Positions 45,738-54,139 of a DNA stretch of 60,380 nt are shown here, piece after piece (the stretch's first letter is position 1; every line of letters begins with the position of its first letter). The position numbers and the translations under genes were made by a program. Below the pieces are notes generated by a model. That model searched no databases. It saw only the letters and a program-made list of their open reading frames with translations, and was not told the DNA's origin. This DNA is from Bacteroidota bacterium. GTDB taxonomy: Bacteria; Bacteroidota; Bacteroidia; Chitinophagales; Chitinophagaceae. Location of the stretch: the NCBI GenBank assembly GCA_005883765.1, contig VBAQ01000154.1:1-60380 (forward strand). Reading direction: 5' to 3'.

Positions 45738-45874
45738 GATTGGTAGATTAGAATGGATTTAGAAGAAATAAAATTAAATCATTGCACTTATTATTCTTTA
45801 AATGAAAAAGAGTCGCTCATACGACCCTTTAATTATCCTAAAAATCCTTTAATCTTTTTAATTCCGGTTCAGAC

Positions 45875-47257
45875 TTATTTCTCGAACAATTTATCCTTTG
45901 GAACGACCTTCACTTTATTTCCATCCTTTAGTGTTTTGCTCACGGCATTGTACGGACCGGTCACAACTTCATCCCCGACACTCAAGCCACTTGCGACTTC
46001 AATATAATTTATATCCTGGATGCCCGTCTTCACAATTGTCTTTTTCACCTTTCCATCTTTTTGGAGCACAAAAACTACTTCTTCCAGCTCGTCACTATTA
46101 ACTGTTGCGTTATTATCCTGGTTCTCCTCGTCATCCTTAGGTTTGTTTTTCTTATCCTCTTTCTTTTTGTCCTCAATGCTTTTATCACTTCCTTTAACTC
46201 TTGCTGCTACGGAATTGATCGGAACGGCCAGTACAAAATCATGTCTTTTTGTTTTTATATCGGCACTGGCATTCATTCCCGGACGAAAAATAAATTTCCT
46301 GGGATTGTTAGGGTCAATGAGATCTCTGTAGGAATTAGAGTCAAGACGGATACGAACTTCGTAATTTGTTACGTCATTTGATGAAGATGATGTTAGAGAC
46401 GACGTGCCCGAAGCAGTGCTGCTGGCCACCTCTCGGACCACGCCTTTAAATTTTCTGTTGTTATAGGCATCCACTTCTACGTCAGCACTATCGCCAAGGT
46501 TTACTTTTACTATATCGTTTTCTCCTACATTAACCCTTACTTCCATGACACTCATGTCAGCCACTCTCATCATTTCAGTGCCAATGTTGAAACTATTGCC
46601 GGCCACACGCTCGCCCTTTTTTACTGAGAGCGAAGAAATAACTCCATTCATGGGAGCCGTTAGGGTGGTTCGACTCAAATCTTTATTTGCTCTTTCCAAA
46701 CTTGCCTGTGCACTTAACACACTGGCTTTATTCCCACGGATCGCTTGTATAGTGGCAGTATAATTTGCTTTTGCAGATAAATAAGCACTTTCCGCCTGCT
46801 CAAACTCAGCTTTTGAGATCACTTTGTCTTCCAATAGTTGTTTTTGCCTCTCATAAGTTCTCTGGGCCTGGTCCATAGTGGCTTTCAGCGCATCCAGTTG
46901 TGCCTGACTATTGGCGGTCACGGCTTGTTGCTGGTTTACCGCGGCAGCAGCCTGGTCACGTTGCGTGGCATATATGTCTGCGTAAATTCGAGCCAGCACT
47001 TGTCCTTTCTTCACACTGTCTCCTTCTTTCACAAAAAGATCAGTGATCTGCCCCGAAATATCCGGACTAATTTTTACCTCCACTTCAGGATAGACCTTGC
47101 CGCTTGCATTGACCGTCTCAATAATTGTACGCTTTATGGCTTTTTCTGTCGACACTTTTACTCCTTCGTCGCCGTTACCTGCTATTAACTTGCCAGCAAC
47201 CAGGACCACGATCAATATACCGAGCACAATCAGGATCCATTTAACTGTTTTATTCAT
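45875..47257 (-). CDS. HlyD/RND-type periplasmic efflux adaptor
   Basis: 460 residues. An N-terminal anchor helix (8-26) is followed by a barrel-sandwich lipoyl half (GQITDLFVKEGDSVKKGQVLARI), a long coiled-coil hairpin (about 85-185, ending KDLSRTTLTAPMNGVISSL) and a beta-barrel domain. An odd low-complexity insert rich in Lys, Asp, Glu and Asn (about residues 355-390, KSIEDKKKEDKKNKPKDDEE) interrupts the C-terminal membrane-proximal domain. It resembles MacA adaptors. TolC is directly upstream, but no pump gene (MacB or RND) lies in the window. Confidence 0.9.
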   Translation of the reverse strand: MNKTVKWILIVLGILIVVLVAGKLIAGNGDEGVKVSTEKAIKRTIIETVNASGKVYPEVEVKISPDISGQITDLFVKEGDSVKKGQVLARIYADIYATQRDQAAAAVNQQQAVTANSQAQLDALKATMDQAQRTYERQKQLLEDKVISKAEFEQAESAYLSAKANYTATIQAIRGNKASVLSAQASLERANKDLSRTTLTAPMNGVISSLSVKKGERVAGNSFNIGTEMMRVADMSVMEVRVNVGENDIVKVNLGDSADVEVDAYNNRKFKGVVREVASSTASGTSSLTSSSSNDVTNYEVRIRLDSNSYRDLIDPNNPRKFIFRPGMNASADIKTKRHDFVLAVPINSVAARVKGSDKSIEDKKKEDKKNKPKDDEENQDNNATVNSDELEEVVFVLQKDGKVKKTIVKTGIQDINYIEVASGLSVGDEVVTGPYNAVSKTLKDGNKVKVVPKDKLFEK

Positions 47258-47441
47258 ACCCTAAATCCGCCCAAGGCGGACATTTTTATTTCCGAATTTT
47301 AGAAGGCATTCCCTCCGCCGCCTGTTCAAATTCGAAGAGTTAAAAAATATTTCAGTCATAACGAGTATAGGCCCCTTCACGCGTTTGGGGTTTCACAAGT
47401 TCAACTAGATTTTCCTTGATTCACAATTCACCATTGACCAT

Positions 47442-48869
47442 TCACAAGGTCAATCCCTGTCCCTTATAAAACTCAAGCAATTTTATTTTAAATACATAGT
47501 CGTATTGAGCATACAAAAGGTTCGTCTTCGACTGCAACAATGTATTTTGAGTATTTAAAAGATCATAGGTTGATAATAAGCCAAGGTCAAATCTTTTTTT
47601 CGCGAAATCGTACGCCTTTTGCGAAGCGTCAACGGCTTTTCTATTTGCACTGAATTTTTCAAGAGCCGCGGTCGCGTCGTTAAATGCCTTGTAAATATCC
47701 TGTTTTAAGGTCTGACTGTTTTGTTCCTTGGTTAATTCAACCTGGTTCAATGTCAATCTCGAACGTAACCATCCCGATCTCAGGCTCCCGCCGCTCAGAA
47801 TAGGAATGCTAACACCAATTCCGATAGATTGCCGAAAGTTTTGATTTACTTGCTCAAAATAGGCCATCTTACCATAATTGGCTTGCTGAATGGGTTGAAC
47901 AGGAAACACGTTATAGGTAGCGGTATTCACCGTTACTGTTCCAATAGGCGGATTGATTGGAGTAACGGAGATGATCTGCTCCGCCTTACTGTTGAACGCA
48001 GTTCCTAAACTTCCAAACATTGAAAAGGTCGGATACATCTGTGCTTTTGCCGCCTTTACTGATCTTTGTGCGGCCTGCAAATTAAACACGTCAACTTGCT
48101 GCTGGGGCATGTTGATTCTTGCAAGACCATAAACATATTCAGGCTGAAGTTCTGCAATGCTTTCCACGGGTATCTGGTCAACCGGAGGAGATTCAACATC
48201 AAACGGGACAGCCGGATCAAGGTTTAGGAGTATTTGCATCTGAAGCAAGTACTGGTTCACTGAAGAATGTGCCGTGACAAGATTTGAACTATCGGTGGCA
48301 AATTGCGCTTCTAACTGGACCTGGTTTAGCTCTGGCAGATTTCCTGCTCTGACTTGTTTTGTTACGCTTTCTAACTGCGCGCCTGTTGTGTTTAATTGTA
48401 TTTTCGCAAGATTGACTTGTTCCTTGGTCAATAATATTTGTAAATAGGCGAGGGCAACATTCAATGCCACATCATTTTTTGCTTTTTCAAACCCTGCCTG
48501 GGTGGCTTTCAAATTCAGGTCTCGTACGGCAATGTTATGTTGTTTTGAAAACCAATTGAACAGGTCAACATTTGCCTGCAAAGAATAATTGCTGAACAAA
48601 TAGCCGGTCGTTATCAGGCTAAAATTTGTGGGATCCTGGTTGCGTCCCGCGCTAAATCCCGTACTGCCGCTAAAGTTGGCCGACGGCAGCGTATTCCATC
48701 TACTTTGTTTGAGATCGAGACTTGCAAACTTTTGCTGCAGATCAGCCTGTCTTACTGTAATATTATTTTTGAGGGCATAGTCAACACATTTGTGCAGATC
48801 CCATTTCTCCTGGCCGAACGAAAAAAAACTTATACCCGATAGGATTAGGAAAATAGTTAGTCGGTTCAT
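47442..48869 (-). CDS. TolC-family outer membrane efflux protein
   Basis: 475 residues with a signal peptide ending in SFFSFG. The two-repeat TolC pattern is visible: long alpha-helices (QADLQQKFASLDLKQSRW; QVNLAKIQLNTTGAQLESVTKQVRAGNLPELNQVQLEAQF) and the second repeat (QAAQRSVKAAKAQMYPTFSMFGSLG to YDFAKKRFDLGLLSTYDLLNTQNTLLQSKTNLL; key residues given only as examples). It forms the outer membrane channel for the HlyD-type adaptor 185 bases downstream. The mid-protein stretch NPPIGTVTVNTATYNVFPVQP replaces the usual short loop and is somewhat long. Confidence 0.92.
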   Translation of the reverse strand: MNRLTIFLILSGISFFSFGQEKWDLHKCVDYALKNNITVRQADLQQKFASLDLKQSRWNTLPSANFSGSTGFSAGRNQDPTNFSLITTGYLFSNYSLQANVDLFNWFSKQHNIAVRDLNLKATQAGFEKAKNDVALNVALAYLQILLTKEQVNLAKIQLNTTGAQLESVTKQVRAGNLPELNQVQLEAQFATDSSNLVTAHSSVNQYLLQMQILLNLDPAVPFDVESPPVDQIPVESIAELQPEYVYGLARINMPQQQVDVFNLQAAQRSVKAAKAQMYPTFSMFGSLGTAFNSKAEQIISVTPINPPIGTVTVNTATYNVFPVQPIQQANYGKMAYFEQVNQNFRQSIGIGVSIPILSGGSLRSGWLRSRLTLNQVELTKEQNSQTLKQDIYKAFNDATAALEKFSANRKAVDASQKAYDFAKKRFDLGLLSTYDLLNTQNTLLQSKTNLLYAQYDYVFKIKLLEFYKGQGLTL

Positions 48870-48936
48870 AGTCCCGGCAAAAATAAATGAAATGAGTTGT
48901 CGAAAAACTGATAAATAACAAAAGAGCTGTTATTTT

Positions 48937-50142
48937 TTAGTTGCTTTTGTCGAGTGCCTGTGAGAGGTCGTCGATAAGATAGGAAGCCTCCTCCAGTCCC
49001 ACATACATGCGCACGTAGCGATGTTCCCTGTTGTCAGGATCAAACTCCTCTTTTTTAATGCCAGTGCATTTTGGCATTACAAGACTTTCATGACCACCCC
49101 AGCTCACTGCCATCATGATGTGTTGCAGCGACTCGCAAAAATTTACTATTTCAGCTCTGCTGCGTGTTTTTAGAATGATTGTGAACAATCCGCATGCGCC
49201 TCTCATTTGCCTTTTAGCCAATTCATATTGAGGAAAGGATTCATCAAAAGGAAAGATCACATTCTCAACTTTGGGATGTTTCTTTAAGAATTTCAACACC
49301 TCTGTGGTCGTTTTTGTGATCCTTTCTAACCTTGCAGGCAATGTTCTCAAACCACGGATCAACAGCCAGGCATTGAACGGTTGAATGCCGCTGCCAATAT
49401 TCAAGTATTCGCTATCAAATATTTTTTTTATCATTTCACGTGACCCGCTAAGCGCACCGCCCAAGGTGTCGCTATGTCCACCAATATATTTGGTAGCGGT
49501 TTGAAGAGCAAGGTCTATTCCCATTTCTATGGGACGTTGATAGAGTGGAGTACAATAGCTGTTGTCAATAATGGTTGTGATCTTTTTTGCTTGAGCTACC
49601 CTTGCCACAGCTTGCAGATCCTGCAACGCAAAGTCCCAGCTGTTCGGTGATTCCAAATAATATATCGTTGTATTCTGTTGAGTCGCATCATTCCAATTTT
49701 CAATTTCAGTTCCGTCAATATACGTGGTGGTTATGTTGAACCGTGGTAGGATCACGTCAAACATTCGCTGCGCCCATGTGTAAGGGGCTTTTACCGAAAC
49801 AATGTGATCACCTGATCTCACATTCGCGAATACGCCCGCAAAAATCGCCGAGGCACCACTGTTAAAGACCAGGCAGTCTTCAGCTCCGTCAAGAGCTGCC
49901 AGTTTCTTTCTAAGGATCTCAACCGTCGGATTTAAACCACGACTGTATAAGTACCCATCCATTTCATCCTCTAAAGCTTTGCCCAGGTCATCAACTTTCT
50001 TAAAAACAAAATTGCTGGTCTGAATGATGGGAGCCGAAACAGCATTGAAATAATGTTCTCTTTCTTCACCCAATTCATTTAAGATAAATGATAGCGAATG
50101 TTGATTAAGGTAATTTTTATGATCTTGAGGATATGACGACAT
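48937..50142 (-). CDS. Cys/Met-metabolism PLP-dependent enzyme
   Basis: 401 residues, fold-type I gamma-family PLP enzyme (cystathionine gamma-synthase/beta-lyase/methionine gamma-lyase group). Visible features: YLYSRGLNPTVEILRKKLAALDGAEDCLVFNSGASAI, TIIDNSYCTPLYQRPIEMG and the Schiff-base Lys in ALQTATKYIGGHSDTLGGAL, then SGIQPFNAWLLIRGLRTLPAR. VSWGGHESLVMP is typical of cystathionine lyases. It starts 4 bases after the stop of an amino acid permease gene, so a role in uptake-linked sulfur amino acid metabolism is likely. The exact reaction cannot be read from sequence. Confidence 0.9.
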   Translation of the reverse strand: MSSYPQDHKNYLNQHSLSFILNELGEEREHYFNAVSAPIIQTSNFVFKKVDDLGKALEDEMDGYLYSRGLNPTVEILRKKLAALDGAEDCLVFNSGASAIFAGVFANVRSGDHIVSVKAPYTWAQRMFDVILPRFNITTTYIDGTEIENWNDATQQNTTIYYLESPNSWDFALQDLQAVARVAQAKKITTIIDNSYCTPLYQRPIEMGIDLALQTATKYIGGHSDTLGGALSGSREMIKKIFDSEYLNIGSGIQPFNAWLLIRGLRTLPARLERITKTTTEVLKFLKKHPKVENVIFPFDESFPQYELAKRQMRGACGLFTIILKTRSRAEIVNFCESLQHIMMAVSWGGHESLVMPKCTGIKKEEFDPDNREHRYVRMYVGLEEASYLIDDLSQALDKSN

Positions 50143-50146
50143 AGTC

Positions 50147-51496
50147 TTAAGATTGGACTGACTTTTTATTTCTGTAAACTAAAAAATAAATAATCAAAAA
50201 AGCTGTAAAGACTGATAGGCCTATGATTGCATATTTTAGAAAAGTGATCGCGATGACTGTTCCAACAAAAAGGTAGGCCAATACAAAGATTGCCGGCACC
50301 CAGGGATATAATTTCATCGAATAAATTCCCGTGGCATCAAGGTGTTTTGTCCGCTTTCGTAAGACAAAAATGGTAGCAGCGGACGTGGCCATCCCGATCG
50401 AGTCAAGAAAAATAGTAAAGCTGAGTATTTTATCAAAAGTATCCGCGAAAAACAAAACAACTATACACATAGCCGCAAAAACGGTAAGACTAACGGTAAG
50501 CACATCTTTTTTTTCGTCCTTTTTTTTGAACGAGGCAGGCAGAATTCCGTCTTCGCTCATTGCATACATCACTCTTGGATTGCTAAGAAGTAACACGTTG
50601 ACGTAGGCAAGTACAGCAATAAAAAGTAAAATGGAAGAAGCATATTTTCCCGCAAGGCCAAACATTTTTTCTGCGACAATCGCTGCGATCGGCGTCGAAT
50701 TTTCGGCTGGATGTTTTAATTCATTAAAGCCAATTACTTTAAAATAGGCAAGGCTTGCAAGAAGATAAACTGTAACAATGATCAATATCCCAATGAAAAT
50801 TCCCCTTGGAATATTTTTCTTCGGGTCTTCGACCTCTTCACCAAAATTGATCGTTTGCTGATAACCCCCATATGTAAAAGATGTGGCCTTTAATGCCACG
50901 CCAAATGATAGGAGTATGGTTCCAAAGCTTTGTGTTTTTAAATCAACCACAGTTTGCGAGGCCGTATTATACAACGAAGGAAAAAATAACGAGATGATCA
51001 GGATCACGATCATACTTATTTTTATAAGCATCAAAACATTTTGTGTGCGGGAACTCATCCGCAGGCCCATAAGGTTGACGCCGTAAAAAATGATGATGGC
51101 AGACATCGCGATAAACGCCTTAACCGTACTCGTAACATCGGATTTGGATATCAGTGGAGTAATGTATTCACTTCCGATCAACGCCACTCCTGCGAGTGAG
51201 GCAGCATTAGAAATAAGAATAATGCAATTAATAGCAAAGGCAATGGAAGGATGATAGGCGTAGGAAAAAATTTTATAGTAGCCCCCGGTAACGGGATAGC
51301 GACTGCCGATTTCCGCATAGGTTAGTGCTCCGCAAAAAGCGATGACGCCTCCGACGATCCAGGCAGCAAAAAAAATTGAAGGAGTTAGGGCTGCATTGGC
51401 GGCATCTTTTGAGGTTCTGAAAATTCCCATCCCGATCACAAGTCCGATAACAATCATGGTAAGGGAGAACAAGCCCAGTTTATTCTGCGCAGCCAT
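50147..51496 (-). CDS. APC-family amino acid permease
   Basis: 449 residues with twelve expected membrane helices. The N-terminal APC signature is present: LGLFSLTMIVIGLVIGMGIFRTS with the GIFRT-like motif in helix 1, then YPVTGGYYKIFSYAYHP, and FTYGGYQQTINFGEEVEDPKKNIPRGIFIG near residue 205 (conserved PxxxxPxG region). It is probably an amino acid antiporter or symporter. The downstream gene, 4 bases away, is a Cys/Met PLP enzyme, suggesting sulfur amino acids as the substrate (inference). Confidence 0.92.
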   Translation of the reverse strand: MAAQNKLGLFSLTMIVIGLVIGMGIFRTSKDAANAALTPSIFFAAWIVGGVIAFCGALTYAEIGSRYPVTGGYYKIFSYAYHPSIAFAINCIILISNAASLAGVALIGSEYITPLISKSDVTSTVKAFIAMSAIIIFYGVNLMGLRMSSRTQNVLMLIKISMIVILIISLFFPSLYNTASQTVVDLKTQSFGTILLSFGVALKATSFTYGGYQQTINFGEEVEDPKKNIPRGIFIGILIIVTVYLLASLAYFKVIGFNELKHPAENSTPIAAIVAEKMFGLAGKYASSILLFIAVLAYVNVLLLSNPRVMYAMSEDGILPASFKKKDEKKDVLTVSLTVFAAMCIVVLFFADTFDKILSFTIFLDSIGMATSAATIFVLRKRTKHLDATGIYSMKLYPWVPAIFVLAYLFVGTVIAITFLKYAIIGLSVFTAFLIIYFLVYRNKKSVQS

Positions 51497-51545
51497 TGAT
51501 TGAAGATAGGAAAAACGTTCTAACTTAGTTGTCTAAACCAATGCC

Positions 51546-53609
51546 ATGATCAAAACTCTGCTCTGCTTAATTTGCTTTTTTATTTCTCTCCTTTCTCTTT
51601 CTCAACAAACAAATACTGATTCATCAAGAAATCTTAGTGAAGTAGTTGTAAAGGCATTCGAACAGAATAAGCAATTAAAACAAACATCGGCGGCCATCAA
51701 TTACATCGGGCAAACTCAGTTGGAGCGTTTCAACAATACAAACATTTTGCCAGCATTGAACAGCACTCCCGGTGTAAGGATGGAAGAACGTTCTCCCGGA
51801 AGCTACCGGATGAATATCCGCGGTAGCACATTAAGATCGCCATTTGGGGTCCGCAACGTAAAAATTTACTGGGATGAAATTCCATTTACTGATGCAGGAG
51901 GAAATACTTATTTAAATCAACTTAGTTATTACAACTTCAATTCTATTGAGATCATTAAGGGACCTGGAGGAGGTAGCTTGTACGGCGCAGGCACCGGCGG
52001 CGTGATCTTAATTCATAGTTTGCCTGCCGTATGGCAGCGTGGCTTTGACGCAACTGCTTTGGGAGGAAGTTATGGTTTGTTCAATACAAATCTCCAGGTG
52101 AGAGCGGGCAAGGAAAACTGGCAAAATGTGGTGAGTTATTCGCACCAAAACAGTGACGGCTACCGCCATCATACTTCTATGTATCGCGAAGTGTTGACGT
52201 GGCAAATGAAAATTGTGAGAAGTAAAAAAGAAGAAATAAAACTTTCGGTCTTGTATGGTGATCTTTATTATCAAACTCCCGGCGCTTTGACAAAATCCGA
52301 GTATGTTGCCAATCCTCGTGCAGCAAGACCTAAGGCCGGAGCCTTTCAGAGTGCGGATAGTATCAAGGCGGCGATCTTCCAGAAAACAATATTGGGGGGT
52401 GTGACAAATAATTATAGAATTTCTGATCACTTCGACAACACAACAACTTTTTATGGAGCATTTACAGACCTGACGAATCCCACTTTTCGGAATTATGAAC
52501 GACGCAGTGAACCGCAATGGGGGGCAAGAACCATTTTTAGATCTACCCATCATTGGAATCAATCTTCATTGCAAATTGTTTTTGGCAGCGAATTCCAACA
52601 AGGCTATTTTAATACCAGAGACTATGTAAACAAGTATGGCAAGCCGGGCGACATCATGACCAATGACTACATTCGTCCGACAATTTTTTCTCTATTTGCA
52701 CAGGGCGATATTCAATTACCAAAAGATTGGGACGTAACCTTAGGCTTAAGCACAAATCTAACCTCAATAAAGATCAACAGAGTTTCCGCTCCGAATTTTC
52801 AGCCCATAAATCGAAAATTTAACAATGAGCTGGCACCGAGAATAGCCTTGTCAAAAAAGATCATTGACAACTTCTGGATATATGGAAGTGTGTCGAAGGG
52901 TTTTTCTCCGCCCACTGTCGCTGAGGTGTTGCCTTCTACCACTGTAATCAGTACCGACTTACAAGCTGAACATGGAATCAACTATGAAGTAGGAATAAAA
53001 ACCAGTTGGATGCGCCAGAGATTATACACTGAAGTAAATGCATTTTATTACAGTCTGAAAAATGCGATAGTTTCCCGGAAAGATGCCAGCAATGCAGATT
53101 ATTTTACAAACGCAGGTGCTACGAAACAAAAAGGAATTGAATCGCAGGCCAGTTACAAATTCTTCGAACAGCGACATGCATTTGTTTCAGGCATTACCGT
53201 AAGGATCAGTCACACCTGGAACGAATTCAATTATGACGAGTTCAAACAATCGACAACGGATTTTTCAGGCAAGCAATTGCCCAGTGTTGCTCCGCATACT
53301 GTTGCTGCCGGACTTGATATCAACTTAAAGCAAGGGATTTATTCCGATCTCAGTTATTATTATAGTGATCGCATCGCATTGAATGATGCTAACACAGACT
53401 TTGCTTCGTCATACAATCTAGTGGGCGAGCGCCTCGGCTGGAAAAAATTATTAACAAAGAAAATGCAATTAGATCTTTTTGTTGGTGGCGAAAATCTATT
53501 TAATGTAACTTATAGTCTTGGCAATGATATTAACGCGGCCGGGGGGCGGTATTATAATGTAGCCCAGGGCAGAAATTTTTACGGGGGTGCCTCTCTTCAT
53601 TTTAATTAA
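51546..53609 (+). CDS. TonB-dependent receptor, FecA-like
   Basis: 687 residues with a signal peptide to LSLSQ and a TonB-box-like LSEVVVKAFEQ. The plug continues ILPALNSTPGVRMEERSPGSYRMNIRGST and IEIIKGPGGGSLYGAGTGGVILI. Barrel strands follow to GRNFYGGASLHFN, ending in an aromatic residue near the terminus. Lacks the carboxypeptidase-like N-domain and resembles siderophore (ferric citrate, catecholate) receptors more than SusC. Divergent from the amino acid permease. No riboswitch, sigma-regulator or Fur-like site was seen upstream, so the ligand is unknown. Confidence 0.92.
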   Translation: MIKTLLCLICFFISLLSLSQQTNTDSSRNLSEVVVKAFEQNKQLKQTSAAINYIGQTQLERFNNTNILPALNSTPGVRMEERSPGSYRMNIRGSTLRSPFGVRNVKIYWDEIPFTDAGGNTYLNQLSYYNFNSIEIIKGPGGGSLYGAGTGGVILIHSLPAVWQRGFDATALGGSYGLFNTNLQVRAGKENWQNVVSYSHQNSDGYRHHTSMYREVLTWQMKIVRSKKEEIKLSVLYGDLYYQTPGALTKSEYVANPRAARPKAGAFQSADSIKAAIFQKTILGGVTNNYRISDHFDNTTTFYGAFTDLTNPTFRNYERRSEPQWGARTIFRSTHHWNQSSLQIVFGSEFQQGYFNTRDYVNKYGKPGDIMTNDYIRPTIFSLFAQGDIQLPKDWDVTLGLSTNLTSIKINRVSAPNFQPINRKFNNELAPRIALSKKIIDNFWIYGSVSKGFSPPTVAEVLPSTTVISTDLQAEHGINYEVGIKTSWMRQRLYTEVNAFYYSLKNAIVSRKDASNADYFTNAGATKQKGIESQASYKFFEQRHAFVSGITVRISHTWNEFNYDEFKQSTTDFSGKQLPSVAPHTVAAGLDINLKQGIYSDLSYYYSDRIALNDANTDFASSYNLVGERLGWKKLLTKKMQLDLFVGGENLFNVTYSLGNDINAAGGRYYNVAQGRNFYGGASLHFN

Positions 53610-53732
53610 CCCCTTGTTGACAAATCATTTTTTATTGTCCTCATCACTCCATTACATTTGCTACTGATTTGGTTCTTTTATTTAGTTATTACTTCTTCGT
53701 TTTGCTCAATAGCGAGGATAATGTTGAAGAGT

Positions 53733-53785
53733 CGAGACGATAAATGTCTCGATGCCGACCGTAAGCGTCGGCATGCGACGCAACA
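53733..53785 (+). repeat. Two-hairpin interspersed element, copy 2
   Basis: Hairpin 1: CGAGAC/GTCTCG (53733-53738 and 53746-53751) around GATAAAT. Hairpin 2: ATGCCGAC/GTCGGCAT (53752-53759 and 53767-53774) around CGTAAGC. Then GCGACGCAACA (53775-53785), the exact inverse of the flank of copy 1 at 12284. Loops and order match copy 1; stems differ but remain fully paired. It lies between the TonB receptor stop and the B12 riboswitch. Confidence 0.65.
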
Positions 53786-53799
53786 GCCGCTAAATAGTA

Positions 53800-54045
53800 G
53801 TGCTGAAGCTAAGTACATAATAATTAAACAGATTAAAAGGGAAGTCCGGTGTAAGTCCGGCGCTATCCCCGTAGCTGTAAACCGATGAGTGGTCAATTGT
53901 GAGTTGTGAGTGTTTTACTCACCATTCACAACTCACAACTCAATGCTGAATCTTCATACCACTGTTGATTTTGTTTAGCAATATCATCGGGAAGGTGTTC
54001 AGCAGAGGCCAAGCCAGAAGACCTGCCAGATCACGCAACATTCAA
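53800..54045 (+). promoter_or_regulatory. Cobalamin (adenosylcobalamin) riboswitch
   Basis: The conserved core is present in order: AGGGAAGTCCGGTG, AAGTCCGGCGCT, CCCCGTAGCTGTAAACCGATGAG (53836-53888, key bases), then ACCACTG, a GGGAAGG block (53988-53996) and the B12 box AGCCAGAAGACCTGCC (54012-54027). The arm between 53889 and 53955 is expanded by a repeat-rich inverted repeat of GTGAGTT/AACTCAC units. Downstream, CTTTCGGGTG and GCGGGAGTG-type pieces form the likely expression platform before the receptor start at 54140. It should switch off the receptor and following genes when B12 is plentiful. Confidence 0.93.
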
Positions 54046-54139
54046 TTTTGCTTTCGGGTGAAAAGCGGGAGTGTAAACGCCGGGCGGCATTTATATTCAT
54101 CTTATTTTCCGGAAGCAGTCACAAAAAATTTTTTTAGAA

